This document shows, piece by piece, positions 1 through 8,355 of a DNA stretch of 64,000 nucleotides (its first letter is position 1; the number at the start of each line of letters is the position of its first letter). This DNA comes from Cronobacter sakazakii (GTDB lineage: Bacteria > Pseudomonadota > Gammaproteobacteria > Enterobacterales > Enterobacteriaceae): assembly GCF_000982825.1 (NCBI RefSeq), contig NZ_CP011047.1:4216001-4280000 (forward strand). Direction: 5' to 3'. Both the position numbers and the translations under genes were made by a program. The notes under the pieces were generated by a model that was not told where the DNA came from, made no database searches, and worked only from the letters and a program-made list of their open reading frames with translations.

Positions 1-380
1 TAGGCGTAGCTGCCAATCTGCACGTTATTACACATGACGCCCAGCAGCACCGAGCGGTCGTCCGCCAGTACGGAGTAGTTGTGCATCGTGTTACCAATGG
101 TGCCACCGGCAAACTGATGGGTGATGAGATTTTCACGCACCAGCTCCTGATACAGCGCTTCGGCGACATCGTCTTCAATCACCAGCGAATGGCCGAGACT
201 CAGCCCGTAGCGTTCGATAAAGGCGTCATCCACGCGGGCTTCGATATCCACCAGCGTCTGGTCGATACCCACCACCCAAGAGGCGCTGACATCGGATTCA
301 GGTTGAATTTGTTGCAGGAGCGGATCGCGGTCGCTGACGGGAAAATAGTGTTTGGACTTACGTTTGCCGGGAAATTTCAT
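1..380 (-). CDS. gsk: Inosine-guanosine kinase, N-terminal part (runs off the window)
   Basis: Purine nucleoside salvage: phosphorylates inosine and guanosine to IMP and GMP in the cytoplasm (PfkB/ribokinase family). The visible 126 codons start at the ATG whose complement ends at 380 and read MKFPGKRKSKHYFPV, then WVVGIDQTLVDIEARVDD and HQFAGGTIGNTMHNYSVLAD, which match the E. coli Gsk N-terminus almost residue for residue. The substrate- and ATP-binding C-terminal part lies beyond base 1. It is the next gene downstream of hemH, as in E. coli once the intervening aes is removed. The identification is secure; whether the gene is intact cannot be seen. Confidence 0.93.
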   Translation of the reverse strand, partial: MKFPGKRKSKHYFPVSDRDPLLQQIQPESDVSASWVVGIDQTLVDIEARVDDAFIERYGLSLGHSLVIEDDVAEALYQELVRENLITHQFAGGTIGNTMHNYSVLADDRSVLLGVMCNNVQIGSYA

Positions 381-443
381 GGTATTGCGTGCGGGTAGCT
401 AATCAGGCGGGGAATGGTAGCACACTCCCCGCCCCGCGCGCGA

Positions 444-1406
444 TTAACGGTAACGGTCGACCAGCTCCTTCATCATCGCGATATGCGCAGGCTCATCATT
501 AAGTGCCGGAATGTATTCGTACTTTTCACCGCCCGCCTCGATAAAAATCTCGCGGTTCTGCTCGGCGATCTCTTCGAGCGTCTCCAGGCAATCCGAGGAG
601 AAGCCCGGACACATCACCTGAATATGCTTCACGCCTTTCTCGCCCAGCATCTTCATGGTTTCGTCGGTGTACGGCGTCAGCCACGGCTCGCGGCCAAAGC
701 GCGACTGAAAGGTCATCATCACTTTTTCCGGCGCGATGCCAAGCGCCGACACCAGCTCGCGCGTGGTGTCGCGGCAGCGCTGCGGATAATCGTCGCCTTC
801 ATCGGCGTAACGCTGCGGAATGCCGTGGTAAGAGAGCAGCAGCAGATCCGGCTCGCCATGTTTTTCAAACGAGCGCTGTACTGACTGCGCCAGCGCGCTG
901 ATGTAAGCCGGTTCGCAGGCGTAATCGCGAATAAGGGTCATGGACGGCAGCTTACGGTAGCGGGCGGTAATGCGCGCCAGCTCGTCCCATACCGCCGCCA
1001 CGGTGGAGCAGGAGTATTGCGGATAGAGAGCGAGCACGATGATGTGATCGACATGCTGGTCGAGCAGCTTCTGCACGGCGCTGTCGAGCGACGGCTGGCC
1101 GTAGCTCATACCGAGCGCCACCGGCACATCGCCAAGCGCCGCGCTCAGCGCCTTCTCCTGGCGACGGCTGTAAACCATCAGCGGCGAGCCCTCTTCCATC
1201 CAGATGGACTTATAGAGTTTCGCCACGCGCGGCGAACGCAGCGGCAGAATGACGCCGCGCAGCAGCGGCCACCAGATAACGCGCGGCACATCCACGACGC
1301 GCCGGTCGCTCAAAAACTGTTTTAAATAACGCTTAACGGCAGCTGGCGTTGGCGCCTGCGGGGTGCCGAGATTGACTAATAAAACGCCGCTTTTTACTGA
1401 CTGCAT
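444..1406 (-). CDS. hemH: Ferrochelatase
   Basis: Last step of heme synthesis: inserts Fe2+ into protoporphyrin IX at the inner face of the cytoplasmic membrane. The 320-residue product equals the E. coli length and carries LLLSYHGIPQRYADEGDDYP with the catalytic His at residue 194, plus the N-terminal LVNLGTPQAPTP signature. I chose the ATG at 1406 because GAGGAA lies five bases upstream; the in-frame GTG directly before it (1409) is too close to that site. The gene is followed by gsk and preceded by a 120-bp gap that separates it from the glycerate kinase gene. No frameshift or missing motif is seen. Confidence 0.96.
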   Translation of the reverse strand: MQSVKSGVLLVNLGTPQAPTPAAVKRYLKQFLSDRRVVDVPRVIWWPLLRGVILPLRSPRVAKLYKSIWMEEGSPLMVYSRRQEKALSAALGDVPVALGMSYGQPSLDSAVQKLLDQHVDHIIVLALYPQYSCSTVAAVWDELARITARYRKLPSMTLIRDYACEPAYISALAQSVQRSFEKHGEPDLLLLSYHGIPQRYADEGDDYPQRCRDTTRELVSALGIAPEKVMMTFQSRFGREPWLTPYTDETMKMLGEKGVKHIQVMCPGFSSDCLETLEEIAEQNREIFIEAGGEKYEYIPALNDEPAHIAMMKELVDRYR

Positions 1407-1526
1407 CACGGTTCCTCATTGATATCCGGCGCGAACGGTGCGCCTCAGGAGACCTGCCGCACCGCTGCGAATGAAAATCATTGTAACGTAAAAGTTATTT
1501 ATCGGAACCGATAACAGCAAAAGGCG

Positions 1527-2681
1527 TTAGCGCCGGTTTTCGGCCAGATGCCAGAGCGCCGCCACGTTGCGGGCGGTGACGCGCAGATTGCGTTCAGCGT
1601 CATCCAGCGCCTCCTGAAGCGTGACGATGCGGTCAATCACCGAAAACGCGGCGTCGATGCCGTGCTCATGCACTATCTGATAATCGGGCGTCAGGCTACC
1701 CGCAATCGCCACCACCGGACGCTGAAACTGTTTCGCCACGCGCGCCACCCCGATCGGCGTTTTACCGTGAATGCTCTGGCTGTCGAGCCGCCCTTCACCG
1801 GTAATCACCAGATCCGCGTCGCGTACCGCCTGCGCAAGCCCGAGGGATTCAATAACAATCTCAATGCCGGGACGCAGCTCTGCGTTGAGCATGCCGAGCA
1901 GCGCGGCCCCCATGCCGCCCGCCGCGCCCGCCCCCGGCGCGCTGATAATCGCTTTGCCCGTCGCGGCTTCGAGCTGTTCGCCGAAGCGCCTGAGCGCGGC
2001 GTCCAGCTCTGTCACCATGGCAGGCGTGGCACCTTTTTGCGGCCCAAACACCGCCGACGCGCCCTTCTCACCGCACAGCGGGTTATCGACGTCGCAGGCG
2101 GCGGTCACGCTGACCTGCGCGAGGCGCGGGTCGAGTGCCGAGAGATCAAGCCGTTCCAGCCTGGCCAGCGCCGCACCGCCGGGTGCCAGCTCACGCCCTT
2201 CGCCATCGAGAAACCGCGCGCCCAGCGCCTGCATCATGCCCGCGCCGCCATCGTTGGTGGCGCTGCCGCCGATGCCGATGATAATCGCCTTCACGCCCCG
2301 CTCCAGCGCCGCGAGGATAAGCTCGCCGGTGCCGTAACTCGTGGTGATGCGCGGATCGCGCTGCGCGGTTGGCACCAGATGCAGACCGGAAGCCGCCGCC
2401 ATTTCCACCACCGCCGTTTCACCGTCGCCCAGCAGGCCGAAAAAACTGTCGACTTTGTTGCCGAGCGGCGCGGTCACCGGCGTGGTGATGATCTGCCCGC
2501 CGGTCGCGGCGACCATCGCCTCGACGGTGCCTTCGCCGCCGTCCGCCATCGGCACGCAGACGTAGTGCGCCTGCGGGTAGATTTCACGAAAGCCCGCTTC
2601 GATAGCCCTGGCGACATCCATTGCGCTCAGGCTTTCCTTAAATGAATCCGGTGCGATAACGATTTTTTTCAGGGTTGTCAT
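1527..2681 (-). CDS. Glycerate 2-kinase (GarK/GlxK family)
   Basis: Phosphorylates D-glycerate to 2-phosphoglycerate, feeding glyoxylate or sugar-diacid breakdown products into glycolysis. The 384-residue protein has the family's PDSFKES start, MADGGEGTVEAM, GIGGSATNDGGAGM, FGPQKGATPAMV and LVITGEGRLDSQS motifs and the usual length (about 380). It resembles E. coli GarK and GlxK about equally, so I give no symbol. It starts 10 bp after the end of the permease gene upstream (2692) and is very likely co-transcribed with it; the sugar-diacid-type regulator at 4078-5211 probably controls both. This cluster replaces aes, which lies between hemH and gsk in E. coli. Confidence 0.93.
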   Translation of the reverse strand: MTTLKKIVIAPDSFKESLSAMDVARAIEAGFREIYPQAHYVCVPMADGGEGTVEAMVAATGGQIITTPVTAPLGNKVDSFFGLLGDGETAVVEMAAASGLHLVPTAQRDPRITTSYGTGELILAALERGVKAIIIGIGGSATNDGGAGMMQALGARFLDGEGRELAPGGAALARLERLDLSALDPRLAQVSVTAACDVDNPLCGEKGASAVFGPQKGATPAMVTELDAALRRFGEQLEAATGKAIISAPGAGAAGGMGAALLGMLNAELRPGIEIVIESLGLAQAVRDADLVITGEGRLDSQSIHGKTPIGVARVAKQFQRPVVAIAGSLTPDYQIVHEHGIDAAFSVIDRIVTLQEALDDAERNLRVTARNVAALWHLAENRR

Positions 2682-2691
2682 AGTTTATTCC

Positions 2692-3957
2692 TTAAGCAGC
2701 AACACCCAGTACGCCGAACATCAGCGCTGAAATGGTGGCAATGGTGAAGCCCACCAGCGTTTCATACGGTAAGAGTTTAAGTCGTTCATGCACGGTCATC
2801 CCGACGCTGCCGCCGGTCGCGTGGAAAAAGCTGCCGTGCGGCAGGTGATCGAGCACCGTCGCGCCCGCGTGGATCATCGCCGCCCCGGCAATGCCGCTGA
2901 CGCCAAGCTCCAGCAGCGTGTGGCTGAAGACGGCGGACGCCACGGCGGTGCCTGCGGTGGTGGAGGCCGTTGCCATCGACATAAGCGTGCCGGAGAGCGG
3001 TGCCAGCAGCCACGCGGGCAGCCCGGTGTGGGTCAGCGTGTCGATAAGCACATCTTTAAGCCCCGAATTGGCGATGATGCCCGCCAGCGCCCCGGTGCCG
3101 AGCAGCATAATGGCGACCGGCGCCATGCGGCTTAACCCTGAGACCATAAACGTATTGCACTGGCGCAGCCGCCCCATCAGCAGCGCGCCCGCAAGCCCGC
3201 CGGCCGGAAGCGCGATTAACGGGTCAACGGCGATGCCCGCGATCGGGCGCAACGACAACAACAGAATCGCTACCAGCGGCGCGCTGATGGCCGCGGCGAA
3301 ACCCGGACGCGGGCCGGTATCCTGTACCGGTAGCTCTTGCTCGGTGACCCGGCTGCCTTTGTTGCTTAAGCGGTTCGCCAGAAAACAGGCCATCGCCAGA
3401 CCAAACAGCCCCGGAATGACGCCCGCGAGCATTACGGAGGTGAGCGGCACATGGAAGTTATCCGCCGCGGCGATGGTATTCGGGTTTGGCGACATCACGT
3501 TACCCGCTTTGCCGCCGCCAATCATGGCAAGCAGGATAGCGATACGCGAGATGCCCGCGCGCTGAGCGATAGAGAGGGCGATGGGCGCGACGGTGATCAC
3601 CGCCACATCGATAAACACGCCGACCGCCGTCAGGATAAGCGTCGCGATGGCGAGCGCCAGCAGGCTGCGCTTCTCGCCGACCTTGCGCACGATGGTTTCC
3701 GCGATGGTGTGCGCCGCGCCGGACTCAATCAGCACGCCCGCCAGCACGCCCGCCGCCAGAATGCGCATCACCGCATTGGTGATGCCCTGCGCGCCTTCAA
3801 TCATCAGGCTGACCGTATGGACGAGATCCGCGCCGCCGACCAGGCCGCCTGCCAGCGCGCCCGCCAGCATGCCGTAAGCCGGTGGCACTTTACGCAGAAT
3901 TAATACAATCGCGACGACCAGCGCCGTCAGCGCGCCGAGAGTGGATACCGTTGTCAT
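2692..3957 (-). CDS. GntP-family permease, probable glycerate/sugar-acid importer
   Basis: Proton-coupled inner-membrane importer of the gluconate permease (GntP/Ion transporter) superfamily. The 421-residue protein is strongly hydrophobic throughout with about 12 predicted membrane segments; it has the family-type GGKAGNVMSPNPNTIAAAD stretch in the middle and a Gly-rich GGSVGMTVHERL near the C-terminus. Neighbouring glycerate kinase and CdaR-type genes suggest glycerate or a related hydroxy-acid as substrate; that is inference. The start ATG at 3957 follows an AGAGAA ribosome-binding site. The 120-bp space to the regulator gene should hold its promoter. Confidence 0.85.
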   Translation of the reverse strand: MTTVSTLGALTALVVAIVLILRKVPPAYGMLAGALAGGLVGGADLVHTVSLMIEGAQGITNAVMRILAAGVLAGVLIESGAAHTIAETIVRKVGEKRSLLALAIATLILTAVGVFIDVAVITVAPIALSIAQRAGISRIAILLAMIGGGKAGNVMSPNPNTIAAADNFHVPLTSVMLAGVIPGLFGLAMACFLANRLSNKGSRVTEQELPVQDTGPRPGFAAAISAPLVAILLLSLRPIAGIAVDPLIALPAGGLAGALLMGRLRQCNTFMVSGLSRMAPVAIMLLGTGALAGIIANSGLKDVLIDTLTHTGLPAWLLAPLSGTLMSMATASTTAGTAVASAVFSHTLLELGVSGIAGAAMIHAGATVLDHLPHGSFFHATGGSVGMTVHERLKLLPYETLVGFTIATISALMFGVLGVAA

Positions 3958-4077
3958 TATTGTTTTCTCTTTGAGGTAAGGGTCTGGACAACATAGCGTC
4001 GCGCCGCGGGGAAAGCCTGAGCGAAACCCACAAAGAAAGCGTGCTGCCGCCCGCCTGCGTTTGTGGGTTTCTACAAA

Positions 4078-5211
4078 TTATGGTTGCGTCAGCATCCCGA
4101 CATAAAGCTGGAGGCAGTCAGATAACTGGTTGATTTTAAGGCCGGTGATGGCCTCGATACGCTGTAGTCGGTAGCGTAGCGTATTAACGTGGATATGCAG
4201 CGCGCTCGCCGTCTGCGCCTGCTCACAGTTTCGGGAAAAATAGTGGCGCAGCGTCTGGCGCAATACGCCTTTATCATCGTGTTCCGCCAGCCTGCGCCAG
4301 GGCGCGCCCAGCTCTTCGGCGCGCCAGTCGTCACCGAGATCGCAAAGCAACGCCGCCAGCGGATTTTCATCATAAACCAGGGTTTTGTGGCGAAGCTTAA
4401 GACGGCGCGCCATCGACTGCGTGGCCCGCGCCGCGCGCAGCGAACGGGACGGCCCCGCGTCGCCGGGGTAAAAGCCGCCCAGGATCAACCGCACGTTAAA
4501 CCGCCCCTGCCAGAGCGCATGCAGATGCTGCGCCTGGTGACGTTCCTGCTGCGGGCTCCACTGGCCGTTTTCCATGCTCGCCGGGCGCAGCATGACCATT
4601 TCGCTAAAGCCGGTCATGGCGAACATCGCGTCGCGCGCCTCGCGCTCAAGCTCTGCGAGCAGTTCGCGCATCTGTTGCGGGTTGCCGTCGCGCAGTTCGA
4701 TTATCCACGCGATACGCGGCACCGAGAGCGCAACGCCAAGCCACGCGGCCATTGATTCACGCGCCTCTGTGTCGCCGCCGCCTGCCAGCAGTTGTAGCGT
4801 GAGTTCTTCACGATAACGCTTCTCCCACTGGTTTTGCTCAAGCAACGCCGCCTGCTCGACCATCAGCTCGGCCGCCATTTTTACCAGTTCGCCACAGGCG
4901 CGCACCTGCGAAGGCTCGCCGGAAATACCGATAACGCCAATCTGGCGCTGGCGAAAACAGAACGGCAGATTGATGCCAGGGCGCACGCCCTTCAGATGAC
5001 GCGCGGTGGCGGCGTCTATCTCCACGACGCGGCTCTCGGCGAGCGCCAGCAGCGCCCCTTCGTGACGCTCCATCAGGCGCTGCGGATCGCCGGAGGCGAT
5101 GATGACGCCGTGGCTGTCCATGACGTTAACCGGGTAGTCGATGATGCTCATGGCGCGCCGGACAATCAGCCGGGCGGTGGACTCATCCAGGAGCGGAGTC
5201 TGTCTGAACAT
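4078..5211 (-). CDS. CdaR/sugar-diacid-recognition family transcriptional regulator
   Basis: Regulator of the CdaR type, expected to activate uptake and use of glycerate or sugar diacids. Residues about 1-135 form the diacid-recognition domain (ARLIVRRAMSIIDYPVNVMD, HLKGVRPGINLPF, GVIGISGEP); the C-terminal 60 residues are the PucR-type helix-turn-helix (QTASALHIHVNTLRYRLQRI). Length 377 compares with 385 in E. coli CdaR. I chose the ATG at 5211, which has AGGA eight bases upstream, over a TTG at 5238. It is transcribed in the same direction as the permease and kinase that follow it. Likely a paralogue of cdaR rather than the orthologue, because the locus differs. Confidence 0.88.
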   Translation of the reverse strand: MFRQTPLLDESTARLIVRRAMSIIDYPVNVMDSHGVIIASGDPQRLMERHEGALLALAESRVVEIDAATARHLKGVRPGINLPFCFRQRQIGVIGISGEPSQVRACGELVKMAAELMVEQAALLEQNQWEKRYREELTLQLLAGGGDTEARESMAAWLGVALSVPRIAWIIELRDGNPQQMRELLAELEREARDAMFAMTGFSEMVMLRPASMENGQWSPQQERHQAQHLHALWQGRFNVRLILGGFYPGDAGPSRSLRAARATQSMARRLKLRHKTLVYDENPLAALLCDLGDDWRAEELGAPWRRLAEHDDKGVLRQTLRHYFSRNCEQAQTASALHIHVNTLRYRLQRIEAITGLKINQLSDCLQLYVGMLTQP

Positions 5212-5301
5212 GCGGGTTTCCTGTGTGTTGATCCGCAAACGTTATACGCCCTCAGGCAGGAAAATTTAAGGCGCAGGCGGCAAGGATGTGAGGCGCAGAT
5301 A

Positions 5302-5328
5302 GCAAAACGCCGGGCAGAGCCCGGCGTT
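5302..5328 (-). terminator. Rho-independent terminator of adk
   Basis: On the minus strand a perfect 10-bp stem (AACGCCGGGC, 3-base loop, GCCCGGCGTT) ends in TTTTGC, 18 bp after the adk stop codon. Confidence 0.85.
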
Positions 5329-5345
5329 GGTCATATCTCTTCGGC

Positions 5346-5990
5346 TTAACCGAGGATTTTTTCCAGTTCGGCGCGCACGTCGCCAACGGCTTTGGTGCCG
5401 TCGACTTTGGCGTAACGGGTGTTGCCCGCTTCCGCTTCTTTGCGGTAGTAGCCGATCAGCGGCTCGGTCATCTCATGGTATTCCACCAGACGCTTACGCA
5501 CGGTTTCTTCCTGATCGTCTTTACGAGTGGTCAGCGCTTCGCCGGTCACGTCGTCTTTGCCTTCCACTTTCGGCGGATTGAATTTGATGTGGTAAACGCG
5601 ACCAGACGGCGCGTGAACGCGGCGGCCAACGATACGGTCAACAATCAGTTCATCCGGCACGTCGAATTCCAGCACGTAGTCAACGTTGATGCCCGCTTCC
5701 TTCATGGCGTCCGCCTGAGGAATGGTGCGCGGGAAACCGTCCAGCAGGAAACCGTTGCGGCAATCTTCCTGGGCGATACGCTCTTTGACCAGCGCAATCA
5801 CCAGCTCGTCGGTAACCAGCTTGCCGGCGTCCATAATGTCTTTCGCCTGTTTACCCAGCTCAGAGCCAGATTTCACTGCCGCGCGCAGCATGTCACCGGT
5901 GGAGATTTGCGGAATGCCGTATTTCTCCATGATGAATTGTGCCTGAGTCCCCTTTCCTGCGCCCGGAGCGCCGAGCAGAATAATACGCAT
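5346..5990 (-). CDS. adk: Adenylate kinase
   Basis: Essential cytoplasmic nucleotide kinase (ATP + AMP to 2 ADP). The 214-residue product has the P-loop GAPGAGKGTQA at residues 7-17, the NMP-binding FLLDGFPRTIPQA and the LID region with GRRVHAPSGRVYH (the long, zinc-free type of enterobacteria). The start is the ATG at 5990, giving MRIILLG as in E. coli; an upstream in-frame start would add five residues without homologous counterpart. It lies between the regulator gene and htpG, in the E. coli order htpG-adk-hemH with the glycerate cluster inserted between adk and hemH. Confidence 0.97.
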   Translation of the reverse strand: MRIILLGAPGAGKGTQAQFIMEKYGIPQISTGDMLRAAVKSGSELGKQAKDIMDAGKLVTDELVIALVKERIAQEDCRNGFLLDGFPRTIPQADAMKEAGINVDYVLEFDVPDELIVDRIVGRRVHAPSGRVYHIKFNPPKVEGKDDVTGEALTTRKDDQEETVRKRLVEYHEMTEPLIGYYRKEAEAGNTRYAKVDGTKAVGDVRAELEKILG

Positions 5991-6134
5991 TGCGTAATTC
6001 TCCATACGTTTGCATTTTCACTACGTGATTGAAGCGAAAACCATACCATTAAAGGCGCTATGCCGACAACAAACGCGGCGGAGGGTGAATGGTTTCACCG
6101 GGGCGTGACGGGCAGAAAATGGCGTATGCGGTAT

Positions 6135-6169
6135 AAAAAAGGCGGGCACGCGAGGTGTCCGCCTTTTTA
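6135..6169 (-). terminator. Terminator hairpin between htpG and adk
   Basis: An AAAAAGGCGGGCA / TGTCCGCCTTTTT hairpin, flanked by A and T tracts so that it could act in both directions. It lies 155 bp past the htpG stop, with the repeat pair between, and upstream of the adk promoter region. Confidence 0.7.
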
Positions 6170-6219
6170 CCAGTGATGTAATGGGTGTGGGCGTTTGCGA
6201 CGGTAAAGAGCGTTGCGCT

Positions 6220-6299
6220 GGCGGGTGCGCTTCGCTTACCCGCCCTACGTTATTACAACGCCCTCATTGTAGGGTGGGTAAGCGTTAGCGCACCCACCT
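6220..6299. repeat. Inverted pair of dispersed GGTGGGTAAGC-type palindromic repeats
   Basis: Two copies of the same palindromic element in opposite orientation: 6220-6248 (complement reads TAGGGCGGGTAAGCGAAGCG) and 6269-6299 (TAGGGTGGGTAAGCGTTAGC), each with a CACCCRCC tail. The same core occurs five times in tandem at 42741-42964 and once at 50028-50059. Together with the terminator just before, it fills the 333-bp gap between adk and htpG. It resembles REP/BIME-type intergenic elements; the family name is not known to me. Confidence 0.85.
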
Positions 6300-6323
6300 T
6301 AACAAAACGCCCCTGACGCGCGA

Positions 6324-8198
6324 TCAGGAGACCAGCAGCTGGTTCATACGACGGATAAACTGGTTAGGATCTTCCAGCGTTCCGCGCTCGGCGAACAGCG
6401 CCTGATCGAGCAGCAGCTCCACCCACTCTTTAAACTGCGCCTCGTCCTGAGTATCGGCGGTGCGTTTCACCAGCTGATGATCCGGGTTCAGCTCAAAAAT
6501 GTATTTCACTTCCGGCACCGCCTGGCCCGCCGCGGCGAAAAGCTTCGCCATTTGCGTACTCATTTCGTCGTTGTCGGTGGTGACAATCGCTGGCGTGTCG
6601 GTCAGACGATGCGTCAGACGCACCTCTTTCACGCGATCGCCGAGCAGAGTTTTCACACGCTCAACAAACGGCTCCAGCGCTTTTTCCGCTTCTTTGGCGC
6701 TTTCGTCGACTTCATCCGCCAGTTTCTCCAGCGATTCGTCGGCTTTCGCCACAGACTGGAACGCTTTACCGTCAAACTCGGTGAGATAGCTCATCATCCA
6801 TTCGTCGATGCGATCGGAAAGCAGCAGCACTTCGATGCCTTTCTTACGCAGCAGCTCCAGATGCGGGCTGCTCTTCGCGGCCGCGTAGCTGTCGGCGGTG
6901 ATGTAGTAGATCTTCTCCTGCCCTTCTTTCATACGGGAGACATAATCTGCAAGCGACACGGTCTGCGCGGCGGAATCGGTATGCGTGGAGGCGAAACGCA
7001 GCAGTTTAGCGATCGCTTCCTGGTTAGCGCTGTCCTCCGCCGGGCCTTCTTTCAGCACCAGGCCGAACTGTTTCCAGAAGGTCTGGTATTTTTCAGCGTC
7101 ATCTTTGGCGAGTTTATCCAGCATCTGCAACACGCGTTTGGTCAGCGCGCTGCGCAGGTTGCGGGTAATGGAGCTGTCCTGAAGAATCTCGCGCGATACG
7201 TTGAGCGGCAGATCGTTGGAGTCAATCAGGCCGCGCACAAAGCGCAGGTAGTTCGGCATGAACTGTTCGGCGTCGTCCATGATAAACACGCGCTGCACGT
7301 AGAGTTTCAGACCGTGTTTATGATCGCGGTTCCACATATCCCACGGCGCCTGGGACGGGATGTACAGCAGGCTGGTGTATTCCTGCTTCCCTTCCACGCG
7401 GTTGTGGCTCCAGGTCAGCGGATCGGTGAAGTCGTGCGCGATGTGTTTATAAAACTCTTTATATTCGTCGTCGCTGACTTCGCCTTTACTGCGGGTCCAC
7501 AGCGCCTGTGCCTTGTTGATTTTCTCCCAGGAGACGATGGTTTCGCCGTCTTTCTCCTCGCGGGTTTCAATCTCAACCGGCAGCGCGATATGGTCGGAGT
7601 ATTTGCTGATAATCGAGCGCACGCGCCAGTCGTTTAGGAACTCATCTTCGCCTTCGCGCAGGTGCAGCGTGATTTCGGTGCCGCGATCCGCTTTGCTGAT
7701 ATCCGCAACGGTATATTCGCCTTCGCCTTCTGATTCCCAGAACACCGCTTCATCGGCGCTGACGCCTGCCGCGCGGGTGCGCACAGTCACTTTATCGGCG
7801 ACGATAAACGCCGAGTAGAAGCCCACGCCGAACTGGCCGATAAGCTGGCTGTCTTTCGCCTGGTCAGAGCCCATCGATTCAAGAAATGCTTTGGTGCCCG
7901 ATTTCGCGATGGTACCGAGATGGTCGATGACTTCGTCGCGGGTCATCCCGATGCCGTTATCGGCGATGGTCAGGGTGCGTTTGTCTTTATCAAACGACAC
8001 GCGCACGCGCAGATCGCCGTCGCCTTCATAGAGATCGGGGCTGGAAAGCGCACGGAAGCGCAGTTTGTCCGCGGCATCCGAGGCGTTGGAGATAAGCTCA
8101 CGCAGGAAAATCTCTTTATTTGAATAGAGAGAATGGATCATCAGGTGCAGAAGCTGTTTGACCTCTGACTGAAAACCACGGGTCTCTTGTCCTTTCAT
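6324..8198 (-). CDS. htpG: Molecular chaperone HtpG (Hsp90)
   Basis: ATP-dependent cytosolic Hsp90 chaperone. The 624-residue protein has all three Hsp90 parts: the N-terminal GHKL ATPase (LRELISNASDAADKLRF, DNGIGMTRDEVIDHLGTIAK, GQFGVGFYSAFIVAD), the middle domain with SREILQDSSITRNLR, and the C-terminal dimerisation domain. Length equals E. coli HtpG. A textbook sigma-32 promoter lies about 55-80 bp upstream (8252-8280), so heat-shock induction is expected. The gene stands alone between recR and adk, in conserved order. Confidence 0.97.
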   Translation of the reverse strand: MKGQETRGFQSEVKQLLHLMIHSLYSNKEIFLRELISNASDAADKLRFRALSSPDLYEGDGDLRVRVSFDKDKRTLTIADNGIGMTRDEVIDHLGTIAKSGTKAFLESMGSDQAKDSQLIGQFGVGFYSAFIVADKVTVRTRAAGVSADEAVFWESEGEGEYTVADISKADRGTEITLHLREGEDEFLNDWRVRSIISKYSDHIALPVEIETREEKDGETIVSWEKINKAQALWTRSKGEVSDDEYKEFYKHIAHDFTDPLTWSHNRVEGKQEYTSLLYIPSQAPWDMWNRDHKHGLKLYVQRVFIMDDAEQFMPNYLRFVRGLIDSNDLPLNVSREILQDSSITRNLRSALTKRVLQMLDKLAKDDAEKYQTFWKQFGLVLKEGPAEDSANQEAIAKLLRFASTHTDSAAQTVSLADYVSRMKEGQEKIYYITADSYAAAKSSPHLELLRKKGIEVLLLSDRIDEWMMSYLTEFDGKAFQSVAKADESLEKLADEVDESAKEAEKALEPFVERVKTLLGDRVKEVRLTHRLTDTPAIVTTDNDEMSTQMAKLFAAAGQAVPEVKYIFELNPDHQLVKRTADTQDEAQFKEWVELLLDQALFAERGTLEDPNQFIRRMNQLLVS

Positions 8199-8251
8199 AA
8201 TGGTGATACCTCAACAAAACAGGCCACAGTGAACAAAAACGGTTGAGGCAG

Positions 8252-8280
8252 AGATGGGGATAGCGGAGAAATTTTTCAAG
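8252..8280 (-). promoter_or_regulatory. Sigma-32 (heat-shock) promoter of htpG
   Basis: On the minus strand CTTGAAA (complement of 8274-8280) is followed after 14 bp by CCCCATCT (complement of 8252-8259). This fits the RpoH consensus CTTGAAA-N11-16-CCCCATNT almost perfectly and sits at the right distance before the htpG start at 8198. Confidence 0.88.
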
Positions 8281-8311
8281 CGGCAGGCAAAGCGGGGAAC
8301 GCTGACTGGTT

Positions 8312-8334
8312 AAAAGCCGCACAATGCGGCTTTC
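8312..8334 (-). terminator. Rho-independent terminator of recR
   Basis: Minus strand reads AAAGCCGCA, TTG-type loop, TGCGGCTTTT about 20 bp after the recR stop codon. Confidence 0.8.
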
Positions 8335-8355
8335 GGAAGTAGAATCGTTTGACGC

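Noticed and set aside
406..433. GGCGGGGA / TCCCCGCC hairpin after hemH as terminator
   Set aside because: Stem is strong but the loop is long and no T tract follows on the hemH strand.
1548..2645. 365-codon open frame opposite the glycerate kinase
   Set aside because: Shadow of the codon pattern on the other strand; Arg/His-rich, no recognisable protein features.
6477..7637. Long open frame (386 codons) on the plus strand opposite htpG
   Set aside because: It is the antisense shadow of a conserved GC-rich gene; composition is His/Arg/Phe-rich and no ribosome-binding site or homology is visible.
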